Shown piece after piece: positions 44,012 through 52,840 of a stretch of DNA of 54,826 nt. Below the pieces are notes generated by a model. It searched no databases, was not told the origin of the DNA, and was given only the letters and a program-made list of their open reading frames with translations. A program made the position numbers and the translations under genes. Source of the stretch: an uncultured Lachnospiraceae bacterium (GTDB lineage Bacteria; Bacillota; Clostridia; Lachnospirales; Lachnospiraceae); assembly GCA_944383965.1 (NCBI GenBank), contig CALWRQ010000004.1, forward strand, positions 1 through 54,826, given 5' to 3'. The first letter of the stretch is position 1; each line of letters starts with the position of its first letter.

Positions 44012-44596
44012 CTAAACGATATTCATCAGCCAGAATATCACTGCTGCCTGAGCAGCCATGATCAGGGGGATCCCCATGACGAAATAATTTTTTCTTGTCT
44101 TATGACGGAACAGGTACATTCCTGCCAGCGCACCCGGCGAGCCTCCCGCAGCCGCCAGTCCCAGTAAAACCGCCACAGGAATTCTCCTTTTCCCGGCAAC
44201 AGCTGCATGCTTGTCAGCACCGTACGCTCCCAGGGAAATCGCACTGACAGCGATCAGATAGATCTGCAGCCATGATCGTTCTCTGAAAAATTCCCAGAAT
44301 GCGAAGGACAGCTCCTGACTGTGATTTCTTTTCACTACCCAGAGCACTGTAAGCTGGATGATCAGCATGCACAGGGAAGCTACCCTGACCATGGCATTCT
44401 CCTTCCTGATCCGCCATTCTGACAGCAGGCTTCCCATCAGAACGCCCAGAGAACCTCCCAGAACAGAAACAGCAACCAGAATCCTCTCCATCCACCGGCC
44501 TCTTCCCCGGGAATATAAAGGCTTATAAAGCAGGGAAAGAAGCAGTCCGACAGCGTTCATTCCTGCGATCCAGTACGGAAAAACCGGCAGTTTCAT
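44012..44596 (-). CDS. DUF1294 membrane protein with internal duplication
   Basis: A 194-residue protein with about six hydrophobic segments. The C-terminal half is a standard DUF1294 unit: AYGADKHAAVAGKRRIPVAV then AAGGSPGALAGMYLFRHKTRKNYF. The N-terminal half carries a degenerate copy of the same pattern, RWMERILVAVSVLGGSLGVL followed by MGSLLSEWRIRKENAM. Most DUF1294 proteins are about 90 residues long, so this looks like a tandem duplication with divergence. Function unknown. The ATG at 44596 has AGGAG about ten bases upstream. Confidence 0.82.
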   Translation of the reverse strand: MKLPVFPYWIAGMNAVGLLLSLLYKPLYSRGRGRWMERILVAVSVLGGSLGVLMGSLLSEWRIRKENAMVRVASLCMLIIQLTVLWVVKRNHSQELSFAFWEFFRERSWLQIYLIAVSAISLGAYGADKHAAVAGKRRIPVAVLLGLAAAGGSPGALAGMYLFRHKTRKNYFVMGIPLIMAAQAAVIFWLMNIV

Positions 44597-44628
44597 TTGT
44601 ACATCACTCCTGTATCTCCATTGATTCA

Positions 44629-44672
44629 AAAAGCAGCATACCCGCTTTTTCATCCGGCGGTATGCTGCTTTT
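44629..44672 (-). terminator. Terminator of the LacI-controlled operon
   Basis: AAAAGCAGCATACC (44629-44642) and GGTATGCTGCTTTT (44659-44672) make a 14-bp stem with a 16-base loop. The A run at the left gives a U tract on the minus strand, about 40 bases after the last operon gene. Confidence 0.8.
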
Positions 44673-44712
44673 CAGTATACTTTATTTCTGCTGGAAAACC
44701 AATCCCCAATTA

Positions 44713-45885
44713 TTATAAATCTTTTTTATTCATCCGGTTGATCCTGCGGATCCGGAAAACAGAAATGATCAGCGGCACAAAAATCGATACTGCGCCCAGC
44801 GCTCCTGTGGAAGTAAGCAGAATCTGTACGATCTGCATCAGGCCCATAAGAGATACAAAATAACAGAGGATCATAAATGCAAAGGAAATAGCAAATACTT
44901 TCAGTTTCTGATCTACAATATCATTTTTCCACAGCTTGATGAAACGCGCCGCAATGCTGTACGCAAAGGTCGGACCTGTAGTAATAACCGCAATGAGAAT
45001 CACGACCCAGTACATCAGTGTCAGCGTGCTTCCCAGGTATTTCTGACAGATATTCAGAATCGGTGTGGAATTCAGTTCTTCCGGAAGAAACGGGAGCACA
45101 ATACAGGAAGTGACAAAAAACAGCGCTCCCACAAATACTGCGATCATGATCCCTGCTCCCACCGCATCCTTCTGATCTCTGATTTTCTCAGAATAGCTGC
45201 TCAGAGTTGCCCCCCAGGAACCTACGTTGAAGCAGTAGGAAATCAGCATCGTATAGCCGGCTGCCAGAGTCGCGCCGCTCCAGTCCACTCCTGTTTCAAA
45301 ATTTCCGATCAGTCCGGCCAGAATGTCTCCCCGCACTCTGCATACCGCAATCAGTACTGCAAGCAGGCATGCCGTCAGCACAACGGTCATGACAGAATTG
45401 AATTTCCGCAGAAAAGCTGCTCCGTATACGCTCAGCACAGCAAACATGACGGCTGCAATCATAGATCCCACCTGAGTGGAGATTCCCGCCGCAGACTCTG
45501 CCAGTGATCCAAACAGAGCCATTGCACCTGCACAGGCAGCAATTCCTGAAAGAATGGTATAAAAGTCAAAAAACAATCCTACAATCTTTTTCAGCACCGG
45601 GTTGGACTCCGGTTTGTGGAGACCGTACAGGGCAAGATAAAACCCATTGTAGTCTGTTACCTTGAACACACGGATCACATTCAGTCCCAATATGCAGCAG
45701 ACAGCCATGATCGTCACAAAGATCAATACAAAAATCAGCATATGGCCGCCTCCGAACCTGGCAAAATAACTTGTGGCATATGCGCCGGAAGCCATGGCTC
45801 CTCCGCAGAATGCACCGAATACCAGTGCCGCCAGACCAAACCAGGTCATTAAACGTGTTTTGAATAAATACTTTTCTTCTCCCAT
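44713..45885 (-). CDS. YkvI-like polytopic membrane transporter
   Basis: A 390-residue protein with about ten transmembrane helices. The overall pattern, GFGALVFGAFCGG-like start (WFGLAALVFGAFCGGAMASG) and MLISYCFNVGSWGATLSSYS, resembles the YkvI/LeuT-fold group of uncharacterised permeases. Such proteins probably move amino acids or small cations coupled to an ion gradient. It is the last gene of the LacI operon, 86 bases after the Gfo/Idh/MocA gene. Substrate unknown. Confidence 0.65.
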   Translation of the reverse strand: MGEEKYLFKTRLMTWFGLAALVFGAFCGGAMASGAYATSYFARFGGGHMLIFVLIFVTIMAVCCILGLNVIRVFKVTDYNGFYLALYGLHKPESNPVLKKIVGLFFDFYTILSGIAACAGAMALFGSLAESAAGISTQVGSMIAAVMFAVLSVYGAAFLRKFNSVMTVVLTACLLAVLIAVCRVRGDILAGLIGNFETGVDWSGATLAAGYTMLISYCFNVGSWGATLSSYSEKIRDQKDAVGAGIMIAVFVGALFFVTSCIVLPFLPEELNSTPILNICQKYLGSTLTLMYWVVILIAVITTGPTFAYSIAARFIKLWKNDIVDQKLKVFAISFAFMILCYFVSLMGLMQIVQILLTSTGALGAVSIFVPLIISVFRIRRINRMNKKDL

Positions 45886-45971
45886 TTTCTTACCGCTTTC
45901 TTCTCAAAATCTTTTTTGATCTGCCCGCTTCTCTGAGCATTGCCTGTCTGCCGGATTTCTCCGGCTTCCTG

Positions 45972-46991
45972 TCAGCAGGACACGGTACGTCCGGTTTCTG
46001 CTGATTCCTGCGCTGCCATAACCATGCGGAAGCTTTTGTAATTGTCTTCCAGCGCAGTTTCCGGTCTGTCCCCCTTTTCCAAAGTGTCCATAAACATATG
46101 AAATCCGTATTCCATTTCCGTATATTTCATATCCGGCTGCTGAATTTCCACTCTCTCCTGCTTCTTGGTACCGATTACTACGGAATCCTCTTTCTGGTGT
46201 TCATAGAAATAAACCCGGTTGTCATTTTCCAGAACGATGCAGCCCTTATTTCCTGTAATCACAAAATTTCCATCCCAGGATGTCTCTCTTCCCCGTGCTG
46301 CCCAGCTTCCGTTATAGACCACCGTAATATCCTGTTCCATATGCAGGATGCCGTCCGTATTCGGCTTGCCCTGAAACAGAGACCAGGATGGTCGCCATAC
46401 CTGACAGGAAACATCTATGCAGTCCGCTCCGGTAAAAAATCGGATCAGGTCAAAATGATGAATGGACACATCCTGAAGCAAGGGCATTTCCAGTCCTGCC
46501 CGGTATCCCTGAAGGTCTTCCTGCTGCCTGAATTCCAGAAGTATGGATTCCACTTTTCCGATCATCCCGCTCTGTATGGCGTTCCGGATTGCCTGGTTGT
46601 GCGGTCTCCAACGGTAGTTCTGGGAAGTCATGAACTGCTGTTTCGGATATGCCGCCTTCAGGCGCATGAGCTCATCCGCCTGTTCCTGGTTCATCGCCAG
46701 CGGTTTTTCCGTAATAATATTCATTCCCTTTTCCAGCGCCAGTCTGTCTGCTTCCAGATGCAGGACTCCCGGAAGAACCACTACGGCAATTTCTGCATCC
46801 GTTTTGGCAATTGCCTCTCTGAAATCTGTAAAAGTGATCGCCGGATCCAGATCATACCTGCTGCACGCCTGTTTCAGTTCTTCCGCACTTCCTGCCACTC
46901 CGGCCAGTTCACTGCGCTCTGTGTTCAAAATCAGTTCCAGCCACCGGGAACCCCAAAAACCCAGTCCCAGCAGCAATATTCTATGCTTCAT
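45972..46991 (-). CDS. Gfo/Idh/MocA-family oxidoreductase (1 of 2)
   Basis: NAD(P)-dependent oxidoreductase of 339 residues, a family acting on sugars, inositols and derivatives. The N-terminal Rossmann motif is ILLLGLGFWGSRWLELIL, and the family motif EKP is in NIITEKPLAMNQEQADEL. The C-terminal sheet domain contains DVSIHHFDLIRFFTGAD, with the catalytic-type His. It is only distantly like the second copy at 51604. Both lie in the same LacI-regulated run, suggesting two redox steps on one sugar-like substrate. Confidence 0.88.
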   Translation of the reverse strand: MKHRILLLGLGFWGSRWLELILNTERSELAGVAGSAEELKQACSRYDLDPAITFTDFREAIAKTDAEIAVVVLPGVLHLEADRLALEKGMNIITEKPLAMNQEQADELMRLKAAYPKQQFMTSQNYRWRPHNQAIRNAIQSGMIGKVESILLEFRQQEDLQGYRAGLEMPLLQDVSIHHFDLIRFFTGADCIDVSCQVWRPSWSLFQGKPNTDGILHMEQDITVVYNGSWAARGRETSWDGNFVITGNKGCIVLENDNRVYFYEHQKEDSVVIGTKKQERVEIQQPDMKYTEMEYGFHMFMDTLEKGDRPETALEDNYKSFRMVMAAQESAETGRTVSC

Positions 46992-47019
46992 GTTTTCTCA
47001 CCTGCTCTTATCTCAATTT

Positions 47020-48105
47020 TCAGTTGAAGTCTTCCTCTCCCAGTTCCTCCATAACCTCTCTCCAGAGCGGGAATCTGGGCAGAGATCCTTCTGACCATCC
47101 GCAGCCGCCGGAAATTACGGTTTTCGGACCTCCTGCCTTCAGAGCTTCACATACTTTCTTTTTGATATGCGCCTTGATTTCCTCTCTGTCACTGCCGGCA
47201 AAATCAGAGGACGGAAGGTATCTGCACATAAGATCCTTATAGTCATGGCCGTTTCCATGGTTCAGACCGCCTACCAGCACCTTATCCGTAAGCTGACGCA
47301 TCTCAGCGATGGAATGCTGTCCCTCTTCCTGGTCCGCCCAGTTAAAGGCATCTACCGGATAATCTAAGAACCATTCACTGGTCTGTGCATCGCCGTGGCA
47401 GATGTGAGCCATATTGAACATGGTCCGGTCTTTGACGGCATTGATATTGCGGATGTCATACTTCTTCGCATATTCGTCAAACATTTCTTTTCCCATTCGC
47501 TTTGCCATTCCGCACTGATAGCCCAGGAAAAATCCTGCTGCTCCCGCATCCACGAAGGCCTCCATCAGGCGCTCGTTCGTTTCCGCTATGATCTCAAGCG
47601 CCGGCTTCACATATTTCAGCGAGTACTCAAAGTGGGAAAGAATCACTTCCGGATGGAAAAATCCTCCTGTCATTTCTCCCATCCAGATAAAGGGGCTGAA
47701 CACCGTTGCAAGGACCGGAACATCTCCCTGGAAATAATCGTTGACTCTCTTGCAGACCTCGATCTCTCTGGCCAGCGCCCCCTTCTTCAGATCGGGAACA
47801 CGCAGTTTGCTCCACTGGTGAGGATCCGTTATGGCGCTTTCCTGAACATTCATCCATGTATCATCAAAAATGTGCTCCGCCGGCTTTAATTTCTGGCCGA
47901 AGTCTTCCGTAAAGTACATTCCGTTGGGCATTAACTTGATAAAATCAAACTGATAGGCGTTCTGATAGGCAATCGTTGCTTCCGCAAAGTCCTTCAGATT
48001 CCGGTCCACCAGATTCATGTGAGGCCCCCATGCGGCAAATGCCGGTCTGTCTGTTTTTCTTCCTTCCTTTACTGCTTCCAGACGTTCTTTGTGTGTCATT
48101 GTCAT
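47020..48105 (-). CDS. Uroporphyrinogen decarboxylase-family protein (MtaA/CmuA-like)
   Basis: A 361-residue TIM-barrel protein of the UroD superfamily, which includes corrinoid-dependent methyltransferases such as MtaA and CmuA. The start MTMTHKERLEAVKEGRKTDR is typical. A zinc-type HxC...C set is visible: His and Cys in AHICHGDAQ and Cys in ISGGCGWSEG, as in the methyltransferase branch. GGLNHGNGHD lies between them. There is no corrinoid protein in the window, so methyl transfer would need a partner elsewhere; lyase or demethylase chemistry on a catabolic substrate is possible. I prefer the ATG at 48105. Confidence 0.8.
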   Translation of the reverse strand: MTMTHKERLEAVKEGRKTDRPAFAAWGPHMNLVDRNLKDFAEATIAYQNAYQFDFIKLMPNGMYFTEDFGQKLKPAEHIFDDTWMNVQESAITDPHQWSKLRVPDLKKGALAREIEVCKRVNDYFQGDVPVLATVFSPFIWMGEMTGGFFHPEVILSHFEYSLKYVKPALEIIAETNERLMEAFVDAGAAGFFLGYQCGMAKRMGKEMFDEYAKKYDIRNINAVKDRTMFNMAHICHGDAQTSEWFLDYPVDAFNWADQEEGQHSIAEMRQLTDKVLVGGLNHGNGHDYKDLMCRYLPSSDFAGSDREEIKAHIKKKVCEALKAGGPKTVISGGCGWSEGSLPRFPLWREVMEELGEEDFN

Positions 48106-48134
48106 AATATATTCCATCCTTTCTTTTTTATCTT

Positions 48135-49301
48135 TTATTGGTTTCCTGCCGCATCCCACAAAAGAGCTGCGCAGGCAGCTGCACCTTTTTCCAATGCTTT
48201 CTGATTGATCACAAATCTGCTGTGATGATGGGGATACACCGTCCCGCAGTCCGGCTTCGCCCCCACTTTATAATAGAATCCCGGAATATACTGAAGGTAG
48301 GCGGAAAAGTCTTCTCCTCCCAGTACAGGGGTATCCTCATAGATCGATGCTCCGGGACACATCAGGATCGCTCTTTTCACCTGTTCTTCCAGTTCCCTCG
48401 AATTGATCAGGCTTTTCTGACCTTCCTCGAACCGGATTGTTCCCTCTGCTCCCCAGACAGCGCAGCAGCCTTCCACTGTTTCTTTCAGATGTCGTTTCAG
48501 TTCCGTTTCGCATGCTTCGTCCAGGATCCGCAGCGTTCCTCCCAGAGTAACCCACTCCGGAATAACATTGGACGCGATTCCGCCTTCCATCTGCGTAACC
48601 GTAATCACCATCCGGTCTGCTGCATGGATCCGCCGTGTTGCCGTTCCCTGCAGGGCCTCAATGACTCTGGCTGCAGCATACACGGTATCCACGGTCTGTT
48701 CCGGAAATGCCGCATGACCGCCTGTTCCTGTGATTTCAATTTTAAAAGAGGAAGACGATGCCATCAGGGGACCGCTGAGAACTCCAAATGTATTTACCTG
48801 ATGGAGAACATCCAGATGGGCCCCGAAGATTGCCTCCACTCCGTCAATGGCTCCGCCTTCTATCATCTGTACTGCTCCTCCGGGCTGAATTTCCTCCGCC
48901 GGCTGAAAAAGGAAGCGGATCTCCCCTCTCATTTCCTTTCTCATTTCCCACAGAGCCTTCGCCGCCCCCAGAAGCATCGCTGCATGACCGTCATGACCGC
49001 ACGCATGCATTACCCCGTCATGCTCCGACCGGTAAGACACCTCTGCCAGTTCTTTCACAGGCAGTCCGTCTATATCTGCACGGAATGCCACTGTTCGGCC
49101 CGGAAATGGTCCTTTCAGAACTCCCATTACACTGGTTCTGCACGGTCTTGTCACTTTTATTCCTTCCAGCTCCGAAAGTCTGGCTTCAATATAATCGGCT
49201 GTCTCATATTCCTGCAGTCCGAGTTCCGGGTGTCTGTGAAGCCACTGAAACCATTGGGACAGTTCTCCTTCCATCCCCCTCATTCTTTCTGAAAAGTCCA
49301 T
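48135..49301 (-). CDS. M20-family amidohydrolase (HipO/N-acyl-amino-acid hydrolase-like)
   Basis: A 388-residue zinc amidohydrolase. Metal-binding and catalytic motifs are intact: FRADIDGLPVKEL, HACGHDGHAAMLLGAAKAL, FQPAEEIQPGGAVQMIEGG and TPVLGGEDFSAYLQYIPG with a C-terminal HHHSRF. This is the hippurate hydrolase/N-acetyl amino-acid deacetylase type. In the LacI operon it may remove an acyl or amino-acid group from the imported substrate. The ATG at 49301 has GGAGG six bases upstream; a GTG lies two codons earlier. Confidence 0.9.
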   Translation of the reverse strand: MDFSERMRGMEGELSQWFQWLHRHPELGLQEYETADYIEARLSELEGIKVTRPCRTSVMGVLKGPFPGRTVAFRADIDGLPVKELAEVSYRSEHDGVMHACGHDGHAAMLLGAAKALWEMRKEMRGEIRFLFQPAEEIQPGGAVQMIEGGAIDGVEAIFGAHLDVLHQVNTFGVLSGPLMASSSSFKIEITGTGGHAAFPEQTVDTVYAAARVIEALQGTATRRIHAADRMVITVTQMEGGIASNVIPEWVTLGGTLRILDEACETELKRHLKETVEGCCAVWGAEGTIRFEEGQKSLINSRELEEQVKRAILMCPGASIYEDTPVLGGEDFSAYLQYIPGFYYKVGAKPDCGTVYPHHHSRFVINQKALEKGAAACAALLWDAAGNQ

Positions 49302-49315
49302 TTTCACCCTCCATT

Positions 49316-50479
49316 TTAAAAGAACGGAAGTACGAATCCGACTACAACCAGAGACGAGATGGTAATGGTTGCAAAGCCCGCTACCAGCATTTTAGGCAGC
49401 AGATAATTAAGCAACGCCTGTTTTTCTTCCTCTGTCCGGCCTACGGCCTCAGATACCTCATTGGAAATAACAAACGTTCCCGGAAATCCGTATAAGGCTG
49501 TCAGTCCGATCACCACTGTCATCAAATACGGCATTTTCAGAATCTTACTAAGCAGGAAAGCAACAGCAAAGATGGCCAGGATCCCCAATGCAAATACCAC
49601 GATCCACGGGATGATCATGGACAGCAGGAGCTGGGGCGTCAAGTCCGGCAAAGAAGCAAAGCACATGGCCAGTACCATAAACATCATCAGTCCGAAACCA
49701 TTGGCTTTCTGAAAAAACTCCTTTTCAATAAACCCGACCTGACACCCGATAATTCCCAGCAACAGACAGAAAATCATGTAATGGACCACGCCTCCTGTCA
49801 GGTTTGACAGAGCTGTCGCCGCAGAGGTAAGAAGTGCTCCTTTCGCCAGATACACCACCGGCTTGCACATTTCCGGACTCATTGGCCGGAACAGGGGTCT
49901 GCGCTCCTTTTTCACTGCAGTTTCCTCATGAAACCCATTCTGCAGTTCGCCTCGATCCAAAAGCTGCTTACACAATTTTCTCAGAATCATAGAGCTGATG
50001 GGAAGACCTACCAGGGACTGGGTAAGCAAAACCAGCAGTCCGAAGATACCGCCTTCCACAAATCCGTTTTTTTCCGCCAGTTCCTTCACCATAAGGTAAA
50101 CCGGCATTCCTCCGGCTACAACCGGAGCGCCGCAGACGGCGTATCTCCGGTCGATCACCAGAGGTCCTGCTGCCACGATCAATGCACAGATCGCACATAC
50201 AGAAACAAATCCGATCAAGAGGGTTTTCCACTGGCTTATCATATCATCGATATCCACCATGGTCCCCATATTGACCATGGTCAGTCCGTACAGAGTGGAT
50301 GCCACCACGGAAAAACCTGTCACGGTCATGATCTCAGAAGGCATTCCCATCCAGAACATGGCCACAAGAATGATCGTAGTCGCCAGAATTGCTGATATTC
50401 TGGCCTTTGATTTCACATTTATGTATTCTCCGGCAGCGAATGCCGCCAGCAGAATCGTTGCTGCATATATCGGTGTCAT
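49316..50479 (-). CDS. Polytopic membrane transporter, family not recognised
   Basis: A 387-residue protein with ten to twelve hydrophobic segments in two halves separated by a charged loop at about 195-210 (EETAVKKERRPLFRP). Conserved-looking stretches are GAPVVAGGMPVYLMVKELAE and GLTALYGFPGTFVISNEVSE, one in each half, suggesting inverted repeats. The general pattern recalls Na+/carboxylate or glutamate (ESS-like) symporters, but I cannot name the family. It is flanked by LacI and the M20 hydrolase, so it probably imports the operon's substrate. Confidence 0.6.
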   Translation of the reverse strand: MTPIYAATILLAAFAAGEYINVKSKARISAILATTIILVAMFWMGMPSEIMTVTGFSVVASTLYGLTMVNMGTMVDIDDMISQWKTLLIGFVSVCAICALIVAAGPLVIDRRYAVCGAPVVAGGMPVYLMVKELAEKNGFVEGGIFGLLVLLTQSLVGLPISSMILRKLCKQLLDRGELQNGFHEETAVKKERRPLFRPMSPEMCKPVVYLAKGALLTSAATALSNLTGGVVHYMIFCLLLGIIGCQVGFIEKEFFQKANGFGLMMFMVLAMCFASLPDLTPQLLLSMIIPWIVVFALGILAIFAVAFLLSKILKMPYLMTVVIGLTALYGFPGTFVISNEVSEAVGRTEEEKQALLNYLLPKMLVAGFATITISSLVVVGFVLPFF

Positions 50480-50513
50480 AAGATCCTTTCCTCCTATGAC
50501 AGCAGCCTCTCAC

Positions 50514-51506
50514 TTACGCTTTTGCCAAAGTGTCTCCATCTTTAAATGAAGATTCCAAAATCCGGTCTTCGCAGGGCTGGCCGTTTATGATCGCACTCAG
50601 CATCTGTGCAGCAGCCCGTCCCATCTCCGCTTTCGGGACAGAGATTGTCGCAAGCTGAGGGTACACATAGGAGGCAAACGGAATATTATCGCAGCCTATA
50701 ACTGATACCTCTTCAGGCACCCCTATTCCCTTTTCCCTTAATGCTCTTATCGCTCCAATGGCTACCAGGTCATTGACCGCGTACACTGCGCTGAACTTCT
50801 CCTTTCGTTCCAGCAGCCGGTTCATCGCCCGGAATCCGGAATCCAGATCCGCTATATAGGGAGCTTCTCCGTCCACCAGAAGCTCAGGAATCACTTCAAG
50901 GCCATTCTGCTTCATGGCATAGCAGAAATCCACATATTTCTCATGCTTGGACTCTTTTATGGAATATCCGCTTAAATATGCAACACGGCTGTGTCCTAAT
51001 TCACGAAGGCGGTGCACCATATCCAGAATTGACTGACGATAGCGCACTTTCAGAACCTTTCCGAATTCCGGCGTACCGGAGACCACCTGGATTCCGTTTT
51101 CACAGGCCCTGCGAATCGCCGGCTCCATGCTGTCAATGTAGGTTGCCAGAAAAAGTCCGTCAATATTTCTCGAAATCAGGTCGAAAATCGCATCCTCACT
51201 GAAATTGAAAATATTGATATCGATCGTCGAAACGATATATCCCAGTTTTCTGGCCTCTTCCTGCATGGCTTCCGCCACTTCCGCATATCGGGGATTTTTC
51301 AGGTTATTGACAACCAGTGCCAGATGACCGCTCCGATTGGTCGCCAGACACCGGGCCGCATGATTCAGCCGATATCCTTTTTCCTCAATGGCCTTCTGTA
51401 CACGGGCCTTCAGTTCCGGACTTACATATTTGGTTCCGTTGATCACATGAGATACGGTAGCTTCCGAAACTCCCGCAGCCAGAGCAACTTCTTTTCGTTT
51501 GGACAT
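50514..51506 (-). CDS. LacI-family transcriptional regulator
   Basis: Repressor of 330 residues. The N-terminal helix-turn-helix is VALAAGVSEATVSHVINGTK followed by the hinge region NHAARCLATNRSG. The ligand domain has GLFLATYIDS, HSRVAYLSGYS, AVYAVNDLVAIGAI and the IGCDNIPFASYVYPQLATI signature of LacI/PurR proteins. The ATG at 51506 has a GGAAGGAA site upstream. It is the second gene of a seven-gene run whose promoter carries two identical LacI-style operators. Confidence 0.92.
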   Translation of the reverse strand: MSKRKEVALAAGVSEATVSHVINGTKYVSPELKARVQKAIEEKGYRLNHAARCLATNRSGHLALVVNNLKNPRYAEVAEAMQEEARKLGYIVSTIDINIFNFSEDAIFDLISRNIDGLFLATYIDSMEPAIRRACENGIQVVSGTPEFGKVLKVRYRQSILDMVHRLRELGHSRVAYLSGYSIKESKHEKYVDFCYAMKQNGLEVIPELLVDGEAPYIADLDSGFRAMNRLLERKEKFSAVYAVNDLVAIGAIRALREKGIGVPEEVSVIGCDNIPFASYVYPQLATISVPKAEMGRAAAQMLSAIINGQPCEDRILESSFKDGDTLAKA

Positions 51507-51603
51507 TTCTATTCCTTCCTCCATCAAATATCTGGTGTTATTCTACCACCGGAAGTTCAAAAAAGGAAGAAAGATTCTGTACGTAAGAGATCTGCTGTTT
51601 TCA

Positions 51604-52632
51604 TTACAAATTTACAATCTGTCCCGTTCTTGCTGACTCCTCAATGGCAAATACTACCCGGAGTGCCTTGTATGCTTCTTCTGCTCCAACCGGAGAAGCT
51701 TTTCCATCGGCAATGGCTTCCGCAAAATTTTCCGCAACGCCGGAAGAGGGGTGCTCCGGACTCATAAAACGGATTTTTTCTCCTCCGTCCATTACCACCT
51801 CCAGGATACAGTCCGGATAGTACTGTACTTTTACCGCTCCTTTTTCGCAGTAATACACAATACTGTTTTCCATCGGACCATAATTTGTATAAGATAGGTT
51901 GATTGATCCCATAACTCCGCTTTCCGTTTTCAGAATGCACACCGCATTATCATAGATATCTGCCGGGTTTCCAAAGGGATCCTTTTTGTCTCTTGTCCCT
52001 GCAAAAGCGGAAACCTGAGTGAATGATTCCCCTAATGTATACTGAATCACATCACATTTGTGAATGCCCAGGTCGCTGATGCAGCCCAGTCCGGAAGCCT
52101 TTTTGTTCAGATACCAGGTAGAATTGGAACGGTTGATGCTGTAGCGCTCCGGTCCGGAATGGGCCAGCGTACATTTGAATGCGAGCACCTTTCCCATTTT
52201 CCCGCTCTGCAGCAGTTCTCTTGCTTTGGAATTTCCCAGATTAAATCGCTGATTGTGCGCCGCCATGTAAAACGCGCTGCTCTCCCGGTCTGCCTTTACC
52301 ACTGCAGCCGCATCTTCCAGAGTCGTACACATCGGTTTTTCGCAGAGAACATATTTCCCTTTCTGCAGCGCTTCAATGGAAATGGCTGCATGGCTGTCAT
52401 TTGATGTGCAGATCACAACACCGTCGACCTGACTGTCGTCGAGCATATCTTTATACTGCTCGTATACTTTTCCGCCATACTGTCTGCTCATATCCTGTGC
52501 GTGTTCGGGAATAAAATCATAAAATCCTGCAATTTCAGCAATCCTGCTGCTGTGAAGCTCCGGAATATGACGCGTTCTTGCAATCTGTCCGCATCCGATG
52601 ACTCCGATTCGGATTTTTCTCTTTTCCTCCAT
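51604..52632 (-). CDS. Gfo/Idh/MocA-family oxidoreductase (2 of 2)
   Basis: First gene of the LacI-controlled operon, 342 residues. Rossmann motif IRIGVIGCGQIARTRHIPEL at the N-terminus, YVLCEKPMCTTLEDAAAVV with the EKP motif, and GCISDLGIHKCDVIQYTLGE with the usual catalytic His and Asp region. I prefer the ATG at 52632, nine bases after GGAGG; two ATGs slightly upstream overlap or crowd the ribosome site. The substrate is probably a polyol or sugar derivative. Confidence 0.9.
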   Translation of the reverse strand: MEEKRKIRIGVIGCGQIARTRHIPELHSSRIAEIAGFYDFIPEHAQDMSRQYGGKVYEQYKDMLDDSQVDGVVICTSNDSHAAISIEALQKGKYVLCEKPMCTTLEDAAAVVKADRESSAFYMAAHNQRFNLGNSKARELLQSGKMGKVLAFKCTLAHSGPERYSINRSNSTWYLNKKASGLGCISDLGIHKCDVIQYTLGESFTQVSAFAGTRDKKDPFGNPADIYDNAVCILKTESGVMGSINLSYTNYGPMENSIVYYCEKGAVKVQYYPDCILEVVMDGGEKIRFMSPEHPSSGVAENFAEAIADGKASPVGAEEAYKALRVVFAIEESARTGQIVNL

Positions 52633-52678
52633 GCTCATCTTCCTCCCATAAGGATTTTCCAATATTTGCTGTTTGTCG

Positions 52679-52697
52679 GTTACGCGTGTAACTATGG
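52679..52697. promoter_or_regulatory. LacI-type operator O2
   Basis: GTTACGCGTGTAACTATGG, identical over 19 bases to O1 at 52733-52751 and 54 bp from it, close to five helical turns. The core GTTAC-N4-GTAAC is palindromic. It lies in the leader, about 60 bp downstream of the likely transcription start. Confidence 0.75.
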
Positions 52698-52701
52698 CGC
52701 C

Positions 52702-52727
52702 TAAAAATTTGCCCTTTTTCCGGGCAA
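52702..52727 (-). terminator. Terminator-like hairpin in the operon leader
   Basis: On the minus strand TTGCCC (52727-52722), a 7-base loop and GGGCAA (52714-52709), then ATTTTTA. The stem is short (6 bp, extendable by an A-T pair) but is followed by five U. It sits between the two operators and could attenuate transcription. Confidence 0.45.
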
Positions 52728-52732
52728 TGTTA

Positions 52733-52751
52733 GTTACGCGTGTAACTATGG
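52733..52751. promoter_or_regulatory. LacI-type operator O1
   Basis: Second exact copy of the 19-bp sequence. It begins four bases downstream of the -10 element, so a bound repressor would block transcription directly. Confidence 0.78.
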
Positions 52752-52755
52752 TTAT

Positions 52756-52783
52756 AGTGTAGCACTTTCCTCTGATTTGTCAA
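52756..52783 (-). promoter_or_regulatory. Promoter of the LacI-controlled operon
   Basis: TTGACA (52778-52783), 16-bp spacer, TACACT (52756-52761) on the minus strand. CTATAA four bases further on is an alternative -10 with long spacing. Confidence 0.6.
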
Positions 52784-52806
52784 TATGATTTTGTCAGTTT
52801 TTTAAT

Positions 52807-52828
52807 AAAAAAGGAGCCTGTCGGCTCC
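52807..52828 (-). terminator. Terminator of the VOC-family gene
   Basis: GGAGCC (52813-52818) and GGCTCC (52823-52828) with a TGTC loop; on the minus strand followed by TTTTTTATT. It lies 12 bases after the stop at 52841 and insulates the LacI operon promoter. Confidence 0.82.
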
Positions 52829-52840
52829 CTGAGCATTTTT

